A stretch of DNA of 64,000 nt, taken from positions 1 to 64,000 of the forward strand of contig NZ_PJME01000050.1 of NCBI RefSeq assembly GCF_002954775.1, in the 5' to 3' direction. The DNA comes from Streptomyces geranii (GTDB lineage: Bacteria; Actinomycetota; Actinomycetes; Streptomycetales; Streptomycetaceae). Shown here one piece after another: positions 7,714 through 17,679 of the stretch. The notes under the pieces are model-generated. The model saw nothing but the letters and a program-made list of their open reading frames with translations. It was not told where the DNA came from and ran no database searches. The position numbers were made by a program, and so were the translations under genes. Numbering within the stretch: position 1 is the first letter of the stretch; each line of letters starts with the position of its first letter.

Positions 7714-8085
7714 GTGCCTACGATCCAGCAGCTGGTCCGGAAGGGCCGGCAGGACAAGGTCGAGAAGAACAAGACGCCCGCGCTCGAGGGCTCGCCCCAG
7801 CGCCGTGGCGTCTGCACGCGTGTGTTCACGACCACCCCGAAGAAGCCGAACTCGGCCCTGCGCAAGGTCGCGCGTGTGCGTTTGACCAGCGGGATCGAGG
7901 TCACCGCTTACATTCCGGGTGAGGGACACAACCTGCAGGAGCACTCGATCGTGCTCGTGCGTGGTGGCCGTGTGAAGGACCTGCCCGGTGTTCGCTACAA
8001 GATCATCCGCGGCTCGCTTGACACCCAGGGTGTCAAGAACCGCAAGCAGGCCCGCAGCCGCTACGGCGCCAAGAAGGAGAAGTAA
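7714..8085 (+). CDS. rpsL: 30S ribosomal protein S12
   Basis: 123 residues, GTG start preceded by GGAGAAG. S12 forms part of the decoding centre of the small subunit. The conserved T-T-T-P-K-K-P-N-S and P-G-V-R-Y segments are intact. Lys43 and Lys88, the classic streptomycin-resistance positions, are both wild type, so this allele predicts streptomycin sensitivity at S12. First gene of the str operon behind a strong promoter; the S7 gene follows after 2 bp. Unlike the common rpoB-rpoC-rpsL layout, the 7.7 kb upstream holds the cyclase/Pycsar-like operon, with rpoBC presumably further out. Confidence 0.98.
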   Translation: MPTIQQLVRKGRQDKVEKNKTPALEGSPQRRGVCTRVFTTTPKKPNSALRKVARVRLTSGIEVTAYIPGEGHNLQEHSIVLVRGGRVKDLPGVRYKIIRGSLDTQGVKNRKQARSRYGAKKEK

Positions 8086-8087
8086 GA

Positions 8088-8558
8088 ATGCCTCGTAAGG
8101 GCCCCGCCCCGAAGCGCCCGGTCATCATCGACCCGGTCTACAGCTCTCCTCTTGTCACGTCGCTGATCAACAAGATCCTGCTCAACGGCAAGCGTTCCAC
8201 CGCCGAGCGCATCGTGTACGGCGCCATGGAGGGCCTGCGCGAGAAGACCAGCAACGACCCGGTCATCACGCTGAAGCGCGCGCTGGAGAACATCAAGCCG
8301 ACCCTCGAGGTCAAGTCCCGCCGTGTCGGTGGTGCGACGTACCAGGTTCCGATCGAGGTCAAGCCCGGTCGCGCCAACACGCTCGCGCTGCGCTGGCTGG
8401 TCGGTTACTCCCGCGCCCGTCGCGAGAAGACCATGACCGAGCGTCTGCTCAACGAGCTTCTCGACGCTTCGAACGGCCTCGGTGCGGCCGTCAAGAAGCG
8501 CGAGGACACCCACAAGATGGCCGAGTCCAACAAGGCCTTCGCGCACTACCGCTGGTAG
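8088..8558 (+). CDS. rpsG: 30S ribosomal protein S7
   Basis: 156 residues, the usual bacterial length. S7 nucleates assembly of the 3' domain of 16S rRNA and lines the E site. The N-terminal P-R-K-G-P-A-P-K-R region and the R-R-V-G-G-A-T-Y-Q-V-P segment are diagnostic. It follows rpsL after 2 bp and precedes fusA by 39 bp, so the three are one transcription unit. In other bacteria S7 represses the str operon at the S12-S7 junction. Here the gap is too short for that structure, so control probably sits elsewhere. Confidence 0.98.
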   Translation: MPRKGPAPKRPVIIDPVYSSPLVTSLINKILLNGKRSTAERIVYGAMEGLREKTSNDPVITLKRALENIKPTLEVKSRRVGGATYQVPIEVKPGRANTLALRWLVGYSRARREKTMTERLLNELLDASNGLGAAVKKREDTHKMAESNKAFAHYRW

Positions 8559-8597
8559 TCGCAGCCCACATCGAGACCGAGAGAAGACCGAAGCCTT

Positions 8598-10724
8598 ATG
8601 GCTACCACTTCACTTGACCTGGCCAGGGTCCGCAACATCGGGATCATGGCTCACATCGACGCGGGTAAGACGACCACCACAGAGCGGATCCTCTTCTACA
8701 CCGGCGTCAGCTACAAGATCGGTGAAGTCCATGACGGCGCCGCCACCATGGACTGGATGGAGCAGGAGCAGGAGCGTGGCATCACGATCACCTCTGCTGC
8801 CACCACCTGTCACTGGCCGCTTGAGGACAACGACTACACGATCAACATCATCGACACCCCCGGGCACGTCGACTTCACCGTTGAGGTAGAGCGCTCGCTG
8901 CGCGTCCTCGACGGTGCCGTCACCGTGTTCGACGGCGTCGCGGGTGTCGAGCCGCAGTCCGAGACGGTGTGGCGTCAGGCCGACCGTTACGGCGTGCCCC
9001 GCATCTGCTTCGTCAACAAGCTCGACCGGACCGGCGCGGAGTTCCACCGCTGCGTCGACATGATCCGGGACCGCCTCGGCGCGGTTCCGCTGATCATGCA
9101 GCTGCCGATCGGTGCCGAGATGGACTTCAAGGGCGTTGTGGACCTGGTCCGCATGAAGGCGCTCGTGTGGTCCGCCGAGGCCGCCAAGGGCGAGATGTAC
9201 GACGTCGTCGACATCCCGGCCACGCACGTCGAGGCTGCCGAGGAGTACCGCGGCAAGCTCGTCGAGGCCGTCGCGGAGAACGACGACGAGATCATGGAGC
9301 TGTTCCTGGAGGGCCAGGAGCCCACCGAGGAGCAGCTGTACGCCGCGATCCGTCGCATCACCATCGCGTCCGGCAAGTCCACCGGCGTCACGGTCACCCC
9401 GGTGTTCTGTGGCACCGCGTTCAAGAACAAGGGCGTCCAGCCCCTGCTCGACGCGGTCGTTCGCTACCTGCCGACCCCGCTCGACGTCGAGGCCATCGAA
9501 GGCCACGACGTCAAGGACCCCGAGGTCGTCGTCAAGCGCAAGCCGTCCGTGGACGAGCCGCTGTCCGCGCTCGCGTTCAAGATCATGAGCGACCCGCACC
9601 TGGGCAAGCTCACGTTCGTACGCATCTACTCCGGACGCCTGGAGACCGGCACCGCGGTGCTGAACTCCGTCAAGGGCAAGAAGGAGCGCATCGGCAAGAT
9701 CTACCGCATGCACGCGAACAAGCGTGAGGAGATCGAGGCGGTGGGCGCGGGTGACATCGTCGCCGTGATGGGTCTGAAGCAGACCACGACCGGTGAGACG
9801 CTCTGCGATGACAAGAACCCGGTGATCCTGGAGTCCATGGACTTCCCGGCGCCGGTCATCCAGGTCGCCATCGAGCCCAAGTCCAAGGGTGACCAGGAGA
9901 AGCTGGGTGTGGCCATCCAGCGTCTCGCGGAGGAGGACCCCTCCTTCCACGTTCACTCGGACGAGGAGACGGGCCAGACCATCCTCGGCGGTATGGGCGA
10001 GCTGCACCTTGAGGTGCTGGTCGACCGTATGAAGCGCGAGTTCAAGGTCGAGGCCAACGTCGGCAAGCCGCAGGTCGCGTACCGCGAGACGATCCGCAAG
10101 ACCGTCGAGCGTCACGACTACACGCACAAGAAGCAGACCGGTGGTACCGGTCAGTTCGCCAAGGTCCAGATCGCGATCGAGCCGATCACGGACGGCGACG
10201 CTTCGTACGAGTTCGTCAACAAGGTCACCGGTGGCCGTATCCCGCGGGAGTACATCCCGTCGGTGGACGCCGGTGCGCAGGAGGCCATGCAGTTCGGCAT
10301 CCTGGCCGGCTACGAGATGACCGGCGTCCGCGTCATCCTTCTCGACGGCGGCTACCACGAGGTCGACTCCTCCGAACTGGCGTTCAAGATCGCCGGCTCG
10401 CAGGCCTTCAAGGAGGCCGCGCGCAAGGCCAGCCCCGTGCTCCTGGAGCCGATGATGGCCGTCGAGGTCACCACGCCCGAGGACTACATGGGTGAGGTCA
10501 TCGGCGACATCAACTCCCGCCGTGGTCAGATCCAGGCCATGGAGGAGCGTGCCGGTGCCCGCGTCGTGAAGGGCCTCGTGCCCCTCTCGGAGATGTTCGG
10601 CTACGTCGGCGACCTCCGCAGCAAGACCTCGGGTCGCGCAAGCTACTCGATGCAGTTCGACTCCTACGCCGAGGTTCCCCGGAACGTCGCCGAGGAGATC
10701 ATCGCGAAGGCCAAGGGCGAGTAA
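8598..10724 (+). CDS. fusA: Elongation factor G
   Basis: 708 residues, full length. It is the translational GTPase that drives tRNA/mRNA translocation and, with RRF, ribosome recycling. G motifs are clear: A-H-I-D-A-G-K-T-T-T (G1, about residues 17-26), the R-G-I-T-I-T-S-A switch region, D-T-P-G-H-V-D-F (G3) and N-K-L-D (G4), followed by domains II-V through S-E-M-F-G-Y. Third gene of the str operon. A long antisense reading frame over the gene is a codon-bias shadow. Some streptomycetes carry a second, divergent EF-G copy elsewhere; this one is the ribosomal-operon copy. Confidence 0.98.
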   Translation: MATTSLDLARVRNIGIMAHIDAGKTTTTERILFYTGVSYKIGEVHDGAATMDWMEQEQERGITITSAATTCHWPLEDNDYTINIIDTPGHVDFTVEVERSLRVLDGAVTVFDGVAGVEPQSETVWRQADRYGVPRICFVNKLDRTGAEFHRCVDMIRDRLGAVPLIMQLPIGAEMDFKGVVDLVRMKALVWSAEAAKGEMYDVVDIPATHVEAAEEYRGKLVEAVAENDDEIMELFLEGQEPTEEQLYAAIRRITIASGKSTGVTVTPVFCGTAFKNKGVQPLLDAVVRYLPTPLDVEAIEGHDVKDPEVVVKRKPSVDEPLSALAFKIMSDPHLGKLTFVRIYSGRLETGTAVLNSVKGKKERIGKIYRMHANKREEIEAVGAGDIVAVMGLKQTTTGETLCDDKNPVILESMDFPAPVIQVAIEPKSKGDQEKLGVAIQRLAEEDPSFHVHSDEETGQTILGGMGELHLEVLVDRMKREFKVEANVGKPQVAYRETIRKTVERHDYTHKKQTGGTGQFAKVQIAIEPITDGDASYEFVNKVTGGRIPREYIPSVDAGAQEAMQFGILAGYEMTGVRVILLDGGYHEVDSSELAFKIAGSQAFKEAARKASPVLLEPMMAVEVTTPEDYMGEVIGDINSRRGQIQAMEERAGARVVKGLVPLSEMFGYVGDLRSKTSGRASYSMQFDSYAEVPRNVAEEIIAKAKGE

Positions 10725-10867
10725 CACACACCGTTTACACGCTTTAGGCTTGACACCGACCGCCGGGGCTCACCCGGGAGGGCAGAGCCCGGCGGGCGGC
10801 ATCCCAGCAAAGATCACCTGGCGCCGATGAGTAAGGCGTACCAGAACCACTCCGCAGGAGGACCCCA
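10725..10867 (+). promoter_or_regulatory. fusA-tuf intergenic leader
   Basis: 143 bp containing an imperfect hairpin (arms about 10762-10771 and 10785-10793) and TTGACA at 10750-10755 without an obvious -10 partner. Streptomyces tuf1 is known to have its own promoter in addition to str read-through, and this is where it would be. The exact promoter is not resolved by eye. Confidence 0.4.
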
Positions 10868-12061
<1,194 letters not shown>

Positions 12062-12100
12062 TTCTTGTTGGCTTGACAGCCTGACTCGGTAGTTCTGTCA

Positions 12101-12137
12101 GAGGGGCCCGTACGACTTCGGTCGTACGGGCCTCTTT
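12101..12137 (+). terminator. Intrinsic terminator of the str operon
   Basis: Stem of about 15 bp, arms 12102-12116 and 12121-12135, with a TTCG tetraloop and a short T run. One of the strongest hairpins in the window. Confidence 0.85.
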
Positions 12138-12210
12138 GCTGTGCCTGGTTGCTGTTACGAAACTATTCGGCGCGTACGACCCGTTCCTCCCGCCGGTCAC
12201 TCCCTCCACC

Positions 12211-12233
12211 ATTTGTCATGCCACTGACCAAAT
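12211..12233. promoter_or_regulatory. Candidate operator upstream of GH115 gene
   Basis: Imperfect inverted repeat ATTTGTCA-TGCCAC-TGACCAAAT, inner arms GTCA/TGAC, 23-45 bp before the GH115 start. AT-rich compared with its surroundings. Could bind a GntR- or LacI-type sugar regulator; no such gene lies adjacent, so this is tentative. Confidence 0.3.
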
Positions 12234-12255
12234 TCGGCGGAGGGGTGGATACGTC

Positions 12256-15200
12256 ATGTCTGGGGTCGTCAGCCGTAGAGCTGTTCTCGGGGCTGGTCTT
12301 GCCGCGGTGCCGGTGCTGTCTGGGGTGGCCTGGGCGGGGGCTCGCCGCACGGACTCGGGCGCGTACATCTCGTTCACCGGCGGCGCGTTCGCGCTGGTCG
12401 GGGCCCCGGTCGTGGTCAGCGCGGACGACCACCCCGGAGTCGTACGAGTGGCAGCCGACCTGCGGGACGACATCGAACGCGTCACAGGTGTACGTCCGGC
12501 CGCGACCGTCGCCCGGGAGGTGATCCTCGTCGGCACGATAGGCCGCAGCCCGCTGATCGACGGTCTGATCCGCACCGGCAAGCTGGACGTCACGGGCATC
12601 GCGGGCCGCTGGGAGACCTCGCTGCAGACGGTCGTGGAGCGCCCGATGCCGGGTGTGGACCGGGCGTTCGTCGTCGCGGGCAGCGATCCGCGCGGCACGA
12701 TCTTCGGCGCGTACGACGTCTCGTACGGCATCGGGGTCTCGCCCTGGTACTGGTGGGATGACGTACCGCCGGTCCACCGCGACGCGCTGTACGTGCTGCC
12801 GGGCCGCTTCACGCAGGGCACCCCGGCCGTGAAGTACCGGGGGATCTTCATCAACGACGAGAACCCGGCGCTGGGGACCTGGGCCCCGAGGTTCTTCGGT
12901 CCGGGGAAGGCGCCGGGGCATCCAGGGGGCTTCAACTCAGCCTTCTTCGAGCGGGTCTTCGAGGTCCTGCTGCGCCTGAAGGCCAACTACCTCTGGCCGG
13001 CGGTGTGGGGCAGGGCGTTCGCCGAGGACGACCCGGAGAACCACGCGCGGGCGAAGGCGTACGGCATCGTCATGGGCACGTCCCACGAGGCGCCGATGAT
13101 GCGCGGCATCGAGGAGTGGAACCGGCACGCGGTCCCGGCGGTGCGCGACAGCGCGGGCAACGTGGTGACGCCGGGGAGGGACCCCTACGGGGGCACGGGG
13201 GAGTGGTCGTACCGGCGGAACGCGGCGGCGGTGCGGGCGTATTGGCGTGACGGCATCCAGCGGATGGTTGGCGAGGGCTTCGAGGGCGTCGTCACCCTGG
13301 GCATGCGCGGCAACGGCGACACGAGCCTGCCGGACGGCGACGGCATCGAGCTGATGCGGGAGATCATCGAGACGCAGCGCGGGATCATCGCCGAGGTGAC
13401 GGGGAAGCCGGTGGGGGAAACCCCGCAGGTGTGGACCCTCTACAAGGAGGTCCAGCGGTACTGGGACCGGGGGTTGAGGGTTCCGGACGACGTCACGGTC
13501 GTCCTGACGGACGACAACTGGGGCAACATCCGCAAGCATCCGGACCCGGCGGAGCGGGTGAGGAGTGGTGGATACGGGTTGTACTACCACTTCGACTACG
13601 TCGGCGTCGGCCGCAACTACAAGTGGGTGGACACGGCCAACCTCCAGAACCTCTGGGACCAGCTCCACCAGGCGCACGCGTACGGCAACCACGGGTTGTG
13701 GGTGACGAACGTCGGCGATCTGAAGGGCAACGAACTCCCGACCGAGTTCTTCCTCGACTACGCCTGGAATCCGGCCCGTTGGGACCTGTCGGCGCTGGAG
13801 GAGTGGGAACGGCGGTACGCCCGCCAGAACTTCGGGCCGGAGCAGGCGAGGGCGGTGGCGGCGGTGCTGGCGTCGTACGGGCAGCTGCAGGCCCGCCGCA
13901 AGCCGGAGTTGCTGAACCGCCGGATCACCCTCAACCCCGCGAAGGACCCGACGAGGGACGAGTCGGCGGTCGTGTACGACGACCAGGAGACGCCGTTCGC
14001 CTTCGGTCACCGGGAGTTGGAGCGGGCGACGGAGGAGTGGCGGCAGCTGGCGGAGGAGGCGGAGCGGGTACGGGGACGCCTGCCCGCCCGGTCGCAGGAC
14101 GCGTGGTACGAGCTGGTCGGCTACCAGGTGGCGGCGACCGCGAACCTGTACGCCCTGCGCGAGGCCGAGTTCGAGAACCTGCTGTACGCGGCCCAGGGCC
14201 GGGCGGCGACGAACGACCGCGCGGCGGAGGCGGAGGCGGGCCTGGAACGGGACTTCGCGCTCGCCGATCGCTTCAACCACGGGGTGGCCGGCGGCAAGTG
14301 GGAGGGCTTTCAGACCCAGCCGCACATCGGCTACGGGGACGTGGAGCGGTACGGGCCCAACGCGCCCTGGCAGCAGCCGGAGAAGGACAACGTGGCCTTG
14401 CCGGACGTGCTGTTCCCGGCGGTGCGGAGGGTCGAGCTGCCGGTGGACGGGGAGTTGGGGGTGTCGGTCGACGGCGCGGAGGACGCGGGGGAGTGGTGGC
14501 CGGGGGGTTCCTCCGGTCCGGCCGTGCTGCCGGTGTTCAGCCCGTACCAGACGCGGCCCGACCAGTACGTCGAGGTGTTCAACAGGGGCCGTACGCCCTT
14601 CGACTACCGGGTGGAGTCGTCGGTGCCGTGGCTGGTGGTGGAGCGGCCGAGGGGGCGGGTCGAGCGGCAGGTGCGGTTGCGGGTGGGGGTGGAGTGGGGG
14701 CGGGTGCCGGAGGGGGGTGGTCGTGCGGAGGGTTCGCTGACGGTGTCCGGGGCGGGTTCGTCGGTGACGGTCGGGTGCGTGGCGGAGAAGCCGTCGCGGA
14801 GGGAGCGGCGGGGGCTGCGGGGCTTTGTGGAGGCGGGCGGCTATGTGGCCATGGACGCCGACAACTACTCGCGGGCGGTGGGGAGTTGGCGGCGGCTGGA
14901 CCGTATCGGGCGGACGGGCGCGGGGATGACTCCGTGGCCGGTGACGGCTCCGCGCCGGACGCCGGGTGGAGGTTCGGCGCGGCTGGAGTACGAGGTCGGG
15001 TTGTTCTCGGCTGGTGAGGTGACGGTGTGGGCGTATCTGTCGCCGCGCAACCCGACCCTGCCGACGGGTGGGCTGCGGTACGCGGTGTCGTTCGACGGGG
15101 CCGAGCCGCGGCAGGTGGACATCCACGCGGTGACGGGGGCGGACGACGGCCTGATGAACAGGCAGTGGGCACGGCACACGAGCGACAACGTGAACGTGAC

Positions 15201-15351
15201 GGCGACGCGGCACGAGGTGGCGGCGGCGGGGGTGCACCGGCTGAAGTTCTGGGTGGTGGATCCGACGGTGGTGGTGCAGCGGCTGGTGATCGACACGGGC
15301 GGGCTGACGCGGACGTATCTGGGGCCGCTGGAGAGCCGGCGGATCCGCTGA
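12256..15351 (+). CDS. Exported GH115-family glycoside hydrolase (alpha-glucuronidase-type)
   Basis: 1031 residues from ATG 12256, preceded by GGAGGGG. The N-terminus S-R-R-A-V-L-G-A-G-L-A followed by a hydrophobic stretch and A-W-A is a Tat signal peptide. The body matches glycosyl hydrolase family 115: a P-A-V-K-Y-R-G-I-F-I-N-D-E opening of the catalytic barrel, L-K-A-N-Y-L-W-P-A, M-G-T-S-H-E-A-P-M, G-M-R-G-N-G-D and T-D-D-N-W-G-N segments, then a long beta-rich C-terminal part typical of the family. GH115 enzymes remove glucuronic or methylglucuronic acid side chains from xylan and related polymers outside the cell. It stands alone after the str terminator, without other hemicellulose genes nearby. 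Family call confident; exact substrate not known. Confidence 0.85.
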   Translation: MSGVVSRRAVLGAGLAAVPVLSGVAWAGARRTDSGAYISFTGGAFALVGAPVVVSADDHPGVVRVAADLRDDIERVTGVRPAATVAREVILVGTIGRSPLIDGLIRTGKLDVTGIAGRWETSLQTVVERPMPGVDRAFVVAGSDPRGTIFGAYDVSYGIGVSPWYWWDDVPPVHRDALYVLPGRFTQGTPAVKYRGIFINDENPALGTWAPRFFGPGKAPGHPGGFNSAFFERVFEVLLRLKANYLWPAVWGRAFAEDDPENHARAKAYGIVMGTSHEAPMMRGIEEWNRHAVPAVRDSAGNVVTPGRDPYGGTGEWSYRRNAAAVRAYWRDGIQRMVGEGFEGVVTLGMRGNGDTSLPDGDGIELMREIIETQRGIIAEVTGKPVGETPQVWTLYKEVQRYWDRGLRVPDDVTVVLTDDNWGNIRKHPDPAERVRSGGYGLYYHFDYVGVGRNYKWVDTANLQNLWDQLHQAHAYGNHGLWVTNVGDLKGNELPTEFFLDYAWNPARWDLSALEEWERRYARQNFGPEQARAVAAVLASYGQLQARRKPELLNRRITLNPAKDPTRDESAVVYDDQETPFAFGHRELERATEEWRQLAEEAERVRGRLPARSQDAWYELVGYQVAATANLYALREAEFENLLYAAQGRAATNDRAAEAEAGLERDFALADRFNHGVAGGKWEGFQTQPHIGYGDVERYGPNAPWQQPEKDNVALPDVLFPAVRRVELPVDGELGVSVDGAEDAGEWWPGGSSGPAVLPVFSPYQTRPDQYVEVFNRGRTPFDYRVESSVPWLVVERPRGRVERQVRLRVGVEWGRVPEGGGRAEGSLTVSGAGSSVTVGCVAEKPSRRERRGLRGFVEAGGYVAMDADNYSRAVGSWRRLDRIGRTGAGMTPWPVTAPRRTPGGGSARLEYEVGLFSAGEVTVWAYLSPRNPTLPTGGLRYAVSFDGAEPRQVDIHAVTGADDGLMNRQWARHTSDNVNVTATRHEVAAAGVHRLKFWVVDPTVVVQRLVIDTGGLTRTYLGPLESRRIR

Positions 15352-15369
15352 GCCGCATTGCCGTGCGGG

Positions 15370-16122
15370 TCAGTAGCGGCTCCTGAACAGGGCTCGGTCG
15401 CCGATGAAGTCGCCGGTCATGGCCGCACCCGCGAGACGGTCCGCGAAGCGCTCGTAGGCGGCGTACTCCTCGGTGGTCAGGTCGACACGGTGGGCGCCTC
15501 CGGCGAAGCGGTTGGGGGCGAGGGCGGCGGCGAGGGTCTCCACGTCCGCGTCGGGGGCGAGGGTCAGGACGGCCACGGTCCGGTCGACCGTGCCGGTGTA
15601 GTCGCCGGGGCTCGCCACGCTCTCGATGTCCGCCGAGCCGTCGGCGTGGTGGGTGACGAGGAGCGAGGGGTTCGCCTTCGCCGCCGCGCGCAGGGAGCGG
15701 CGGACGCGTTTGAGGGCGGCCAGGTCCTCCTCGTCCAGGGTGACGGGGTGCAGGGGGACGAGCGGAGTGCCGTCGGGGGCATGGAGGGCGCTGCCGCGGG
15801 CGGGGTCCGCGGTCGGGTCCCGGAGGATCCGGCGACTGCGCAGAACGGGCGGGAGAGCCTGGTGAACGGCGCTCCAGGCGTCGAGGGCGGCGGGTGCGTC
15901 CAGGCCGGTGAGGTTCTCCAGTCCGGGCGGGCAGGCGGGTCCGAGGTGCTCGTTCGCGCCGGTGTTCAGCACCTGGGCCGCGTGGTAGGGCGCGAGCAGG
16001 AGGTCGTTGGTCAGGTAGAAGTCGTGGAGCCACTGGGGGTCTTGGGGGACGAGACGGACCGTGGTGTGCCGTATGCCGCTGCTTCTGGTGCTGGTCCGGG
16101 TCGGGCGGAGGGTGGGAGCCAT
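15370..16122 (-). CDS. Hypothetical protein, 250 residues
   Basis: ATG at 16122 with GAGAGGAACC upstream. Soluble, no signal peptide or membrane helix. The N-terminus is basic; the middle (residues 25-75) holds a run of small aromatic-containing motifs (W-L-H-D-F-Y-L-T-N-D), and the C-terminal half (about 120-250) is an alpha/beta domain with A-V-L-T-L-A-P-D-A-D and R-V-D-L-T-T-E-E-Y-A-A-Y-E-R-F. The family is not recognised. Convergent with the GH115 gene, 18 bp from its stop, and separated from the anti-sigma-like gene by 121 bp that hold a short inverted repeat. Coding potential is supported by codon-position GC and a proper ribosome site. Confidence 0.65.
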   Translation of the reverse strand: MAPTLRPTRTSTRSSGIRHTTVRLVPQDPQWLHDFYLTNDLLLAPYHAAQVLNTGANEHLGPACPPGLENLTGLDAPAALDAWSAVHQALPPVLRSRRILRDPTADPARGSALHAPDGTPLVPLHPVTLDEEDLAALKRVRRSLRAAAKANPSLLVTHHADGSADIESVASPGDYTGTVDRTVAVLTLAPDADVETLAAALAPNRFAGGAHRVDLTTEEYAAYERFADRLAGAAMTGDFIGDRALFRSRY

Positions 16123-16165
16123 GAGGGGTTCCTCTCGGTGCGATGCGGGGCTCGGTCACGAGATT

Positions 16166-16180
16166 TCGTCACTTCGACGA
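16166..16180. promoter_or_regulatory. Short inverted repeat in promoter region of 15370-16122 gene
   Basis: TCGTC-ACTTC-GACGA, 44-58 bp upstream of the minus-strand start at 16122, next to AT-rich GATATCTTAG. Position fits a repressor site over a promoter. No other evidence. Confidence 0.25.
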
Positions 16181-16243
16181 TATCTTAGGGGTGGGCAGCA
16201 ACGGGAGGAAGGGGCGCGGTGGATGGGCTCCACCTCTCACCTC

Positions 16244-16684
16244 TCACCCCTCATCCCTGACCTCCGCCGCGCACTCCGCCCAGACCGTCTTCCGGGGGCG
16301 CGGTCCCAGGCTCACTCCCCACCGGTCGGCCAACGCCTCGACGATCACCAGGCCCCGCCCCGACTCGGCGTGAGCGGTCGGTTCCTGCGGGTTCGGCAGC
16401 AGGTCGTCCCGGGTGTCCGTCACCTCGATGCGCAGGGTGGCGCCGATGACGTACAGCTCGAGTCGGAAGTCGCGGCCCGGGACCCGGCCGTGGGTCACCA
16501 CGTTGGCGGCGAGTTCGGCGACGAGGTGTTCGGCCGGGTCCAAGGGGAGGCCCCAGGCGCGGAGTTGTTCCACCGCGAGGTGGCGGGCCTGCCTGGCGCC
16601 ACGGGGTGTGGGTGGCAGGAGGGCGGTGAAGTTGCGGGTGTGGCAGGGGCGTTGGGTTCGGGGGGCGGCGGTTTCTTGATTCAT
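16244..16684 (-). CDS. ATP-binding (HATPase) anti-sigma/RsbW-like regulatory protein
   Basis: 146 residues. Shows the GHKL ATPase layout of anti-sigma-factor kinases: N-box H-L-V-A-E-L-A-A-N-V-V-T-H-G with Asn61, G1-like D-T-R-D-D (Asp90), and a G2-like S-G-R-G-L-V-I-V-E-A-L-A motif at 108-119. No histidine-kinase dimerisation domain and no membrane segment. Transcribed divergently from an XRE/DUF397 pair. Streptomyces carries many such trios (XRE regulator, DUF397 protein, RsbW-like ATPase) resembling the whiJ locus, which affects development. Likely acts by protein-protein contact or Ser/Thr phosphorylation; partner unknown. The start at ATG 16684 lacks a strong ribosome site. Confidence 0.8.
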   Translation of the reverse strand: MNQETAAPRTQRPCHTRNFTALLPPTPRGARQARHLAVEQLRAWGLPLDPAEHLVAELAANVVTHGRVPGRDFRLELYVIGATLRIEVTDTRDDLLPNPQEPTAHAESGRGLVIVEALADRWGVSLGPRPRKTVWAECAAEVRDEG

Positions 16685-16824
16685 GTCACTCAGCGTGGCG
16701 GAACCTGCTTGCCTTGACGTGCGGTAACGCCTGTGCGTATCCGTGCTGTCCGGTTCTTGTCTCGCTCTGTCTCGGCTGTCTCGGATGACGTGCGGGTACG
16801 GGTGCGCGTTGGAGGTGGGTGGGC
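16685..16824. promoter_or_regulatory. Divergent promoter region of the WhiJ-like trio
   Basis: 140 bp between the anti-sigma-like gene and the XRE gene. The GGAGG ribosome site of the XRE gene is at 16811-16815. No convincing -35/-10 pair could be fixed by eye on either strand. Confidence 0.4.
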
Positions 16825-17679
16825 ATGAGCAATGAACATGAGGGTGTGGACGAGTCCGGGTGGGACCTCGAACCCGGTGACGAGAGCGCGCCGTTGGTGG
16901 AGGCGGTCGGGCGGCTGATCAAGTTCTGCCGCGAGCAGGCCGGGATGAGGGTGGCCGAGTTCGCCCGGATCATGGGCTACGGCGAGGACATGATCCGCAA
17001 GATCGAGCGCGGGGCGCGTATCCCGAGGGTGGAGTTCCTCGACCAGGCCGATGATGTCCTCAACGCGGGTGGGCACATTCGGGCGTTCATGGAGGACATG
17101 GAGAGGGCCCGGTACCCCAGGAAGGTACGTGAGCTGAAGGGGTTGGAGGACCGGGCGGTCGAGCTTCAGATGTACAGCAACCACAACATCCATGGGCTGT
17201 TGCAGACGGCGGAGTACGCGCGGGCGTTGCTGGGCACGTGGCGGCCGAAGTACTCGCAGGGCGAACTGGAACGCATGCTGGCAGGACGTATGGCCCGCAA
17301 GTCCGTCTTCGAGCGCGAGCCCGCGCCTGAACTGGGCTTCGTGCAGGAAGAGGTGACGCTCCGTCGTCCGGTCGGAGGCACAATGGTGGTGCGCCGACAG
17401 CTTGAGCACATGCTGGAGGTTGCCCAACTGCCTTTCGTGGAGCTCCAGGTGATGCCGACCGCCTGCGCGAACCATCCGGGAACGGGTGGGCGGATCCAGG
17501 TGATCAAGTTCGCGGACGGTACGGGGGCCGGGCGGATGGACGACGATTTCGGAGGGCGGCCGGTGACCAGTCCGAGGCAGCTCCGGGTCCTTGAGCTGCG
17601 GTATGGCATCATCCGGGCCCAGGCTCTCTCGCCGGAGGAGTCGGTGGCCTTCATCGAGCAAGTGCTGGGAGAAACATGA
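16825..17679 (+). CDS. XRE-family regulator with DUF5753 domain (WhiJ-like)
   Basis: 284 residues from ATG 16825, chosen because GGAGG is 9 nt upstream; a GTG at 16819 would be too close. An N-terminal helix-turn-helix (about 20-75, with V-A-E-F-A-R-I-M-G-Y and K-I-E-R-G-A-R-I-P) is followed by a DUF5753 domain (about 95-280, beginning E-L-K-G-L-E-D-R-A-V-E-L-Q-M-Y and including H-G-L-L-Q-T-A-E-Y-A-R-A-L). This is the standard architecture of the many whiJ paralogues in Streptomyces, which regulate morphological development with a DUF397 partner. Stop overlaps the DUF397 start (ATGA). Target genes are unknown. Confidence 0.9.
   Translation: MSNEHEGVDESGWDLEPGDESAPLVEAVGRLIKFCREQAGMRVAEFARIMGYGEDMIRKIERGARIPRVEFLDQADDVLNAGGHIRAFMEDMERARYPRKVRELKGLEDRAVELQMYSNHNIHGLLQTAEYARALLGTWRPKYSQGELERMLAGRMARKSVFEREPAPELGFVQEEVTLRRPVGGTMVVRRQLEHMLEVAQLPFVELQVMPTACANHPGTGGRIQVIKFADGTGAGRMDDDFGGRPVTSPRQLRVLELRYGIIRAQALSPEESVAFIEQVLGET

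Noticed and set aside
7714..8085. Streptomycin-resistant rpsL allele
   Set aside because: Lys43 and Lys88 are both wild type.
8610..10727. A 705-codon frame antisense to fusA, and similar long antisense frames over tuf, rplB, RHS and other genes
   Set aside because: They mirror the third-position GC bias of the sense genes and have no recognisable domains or start signals.
10734..10750. TTTACA ... TAGGCT as a tuf promoter
   Set aside because: The hexamers are only a few bases apart, too close for a promoter; the true tuf promoter was left unresolved.
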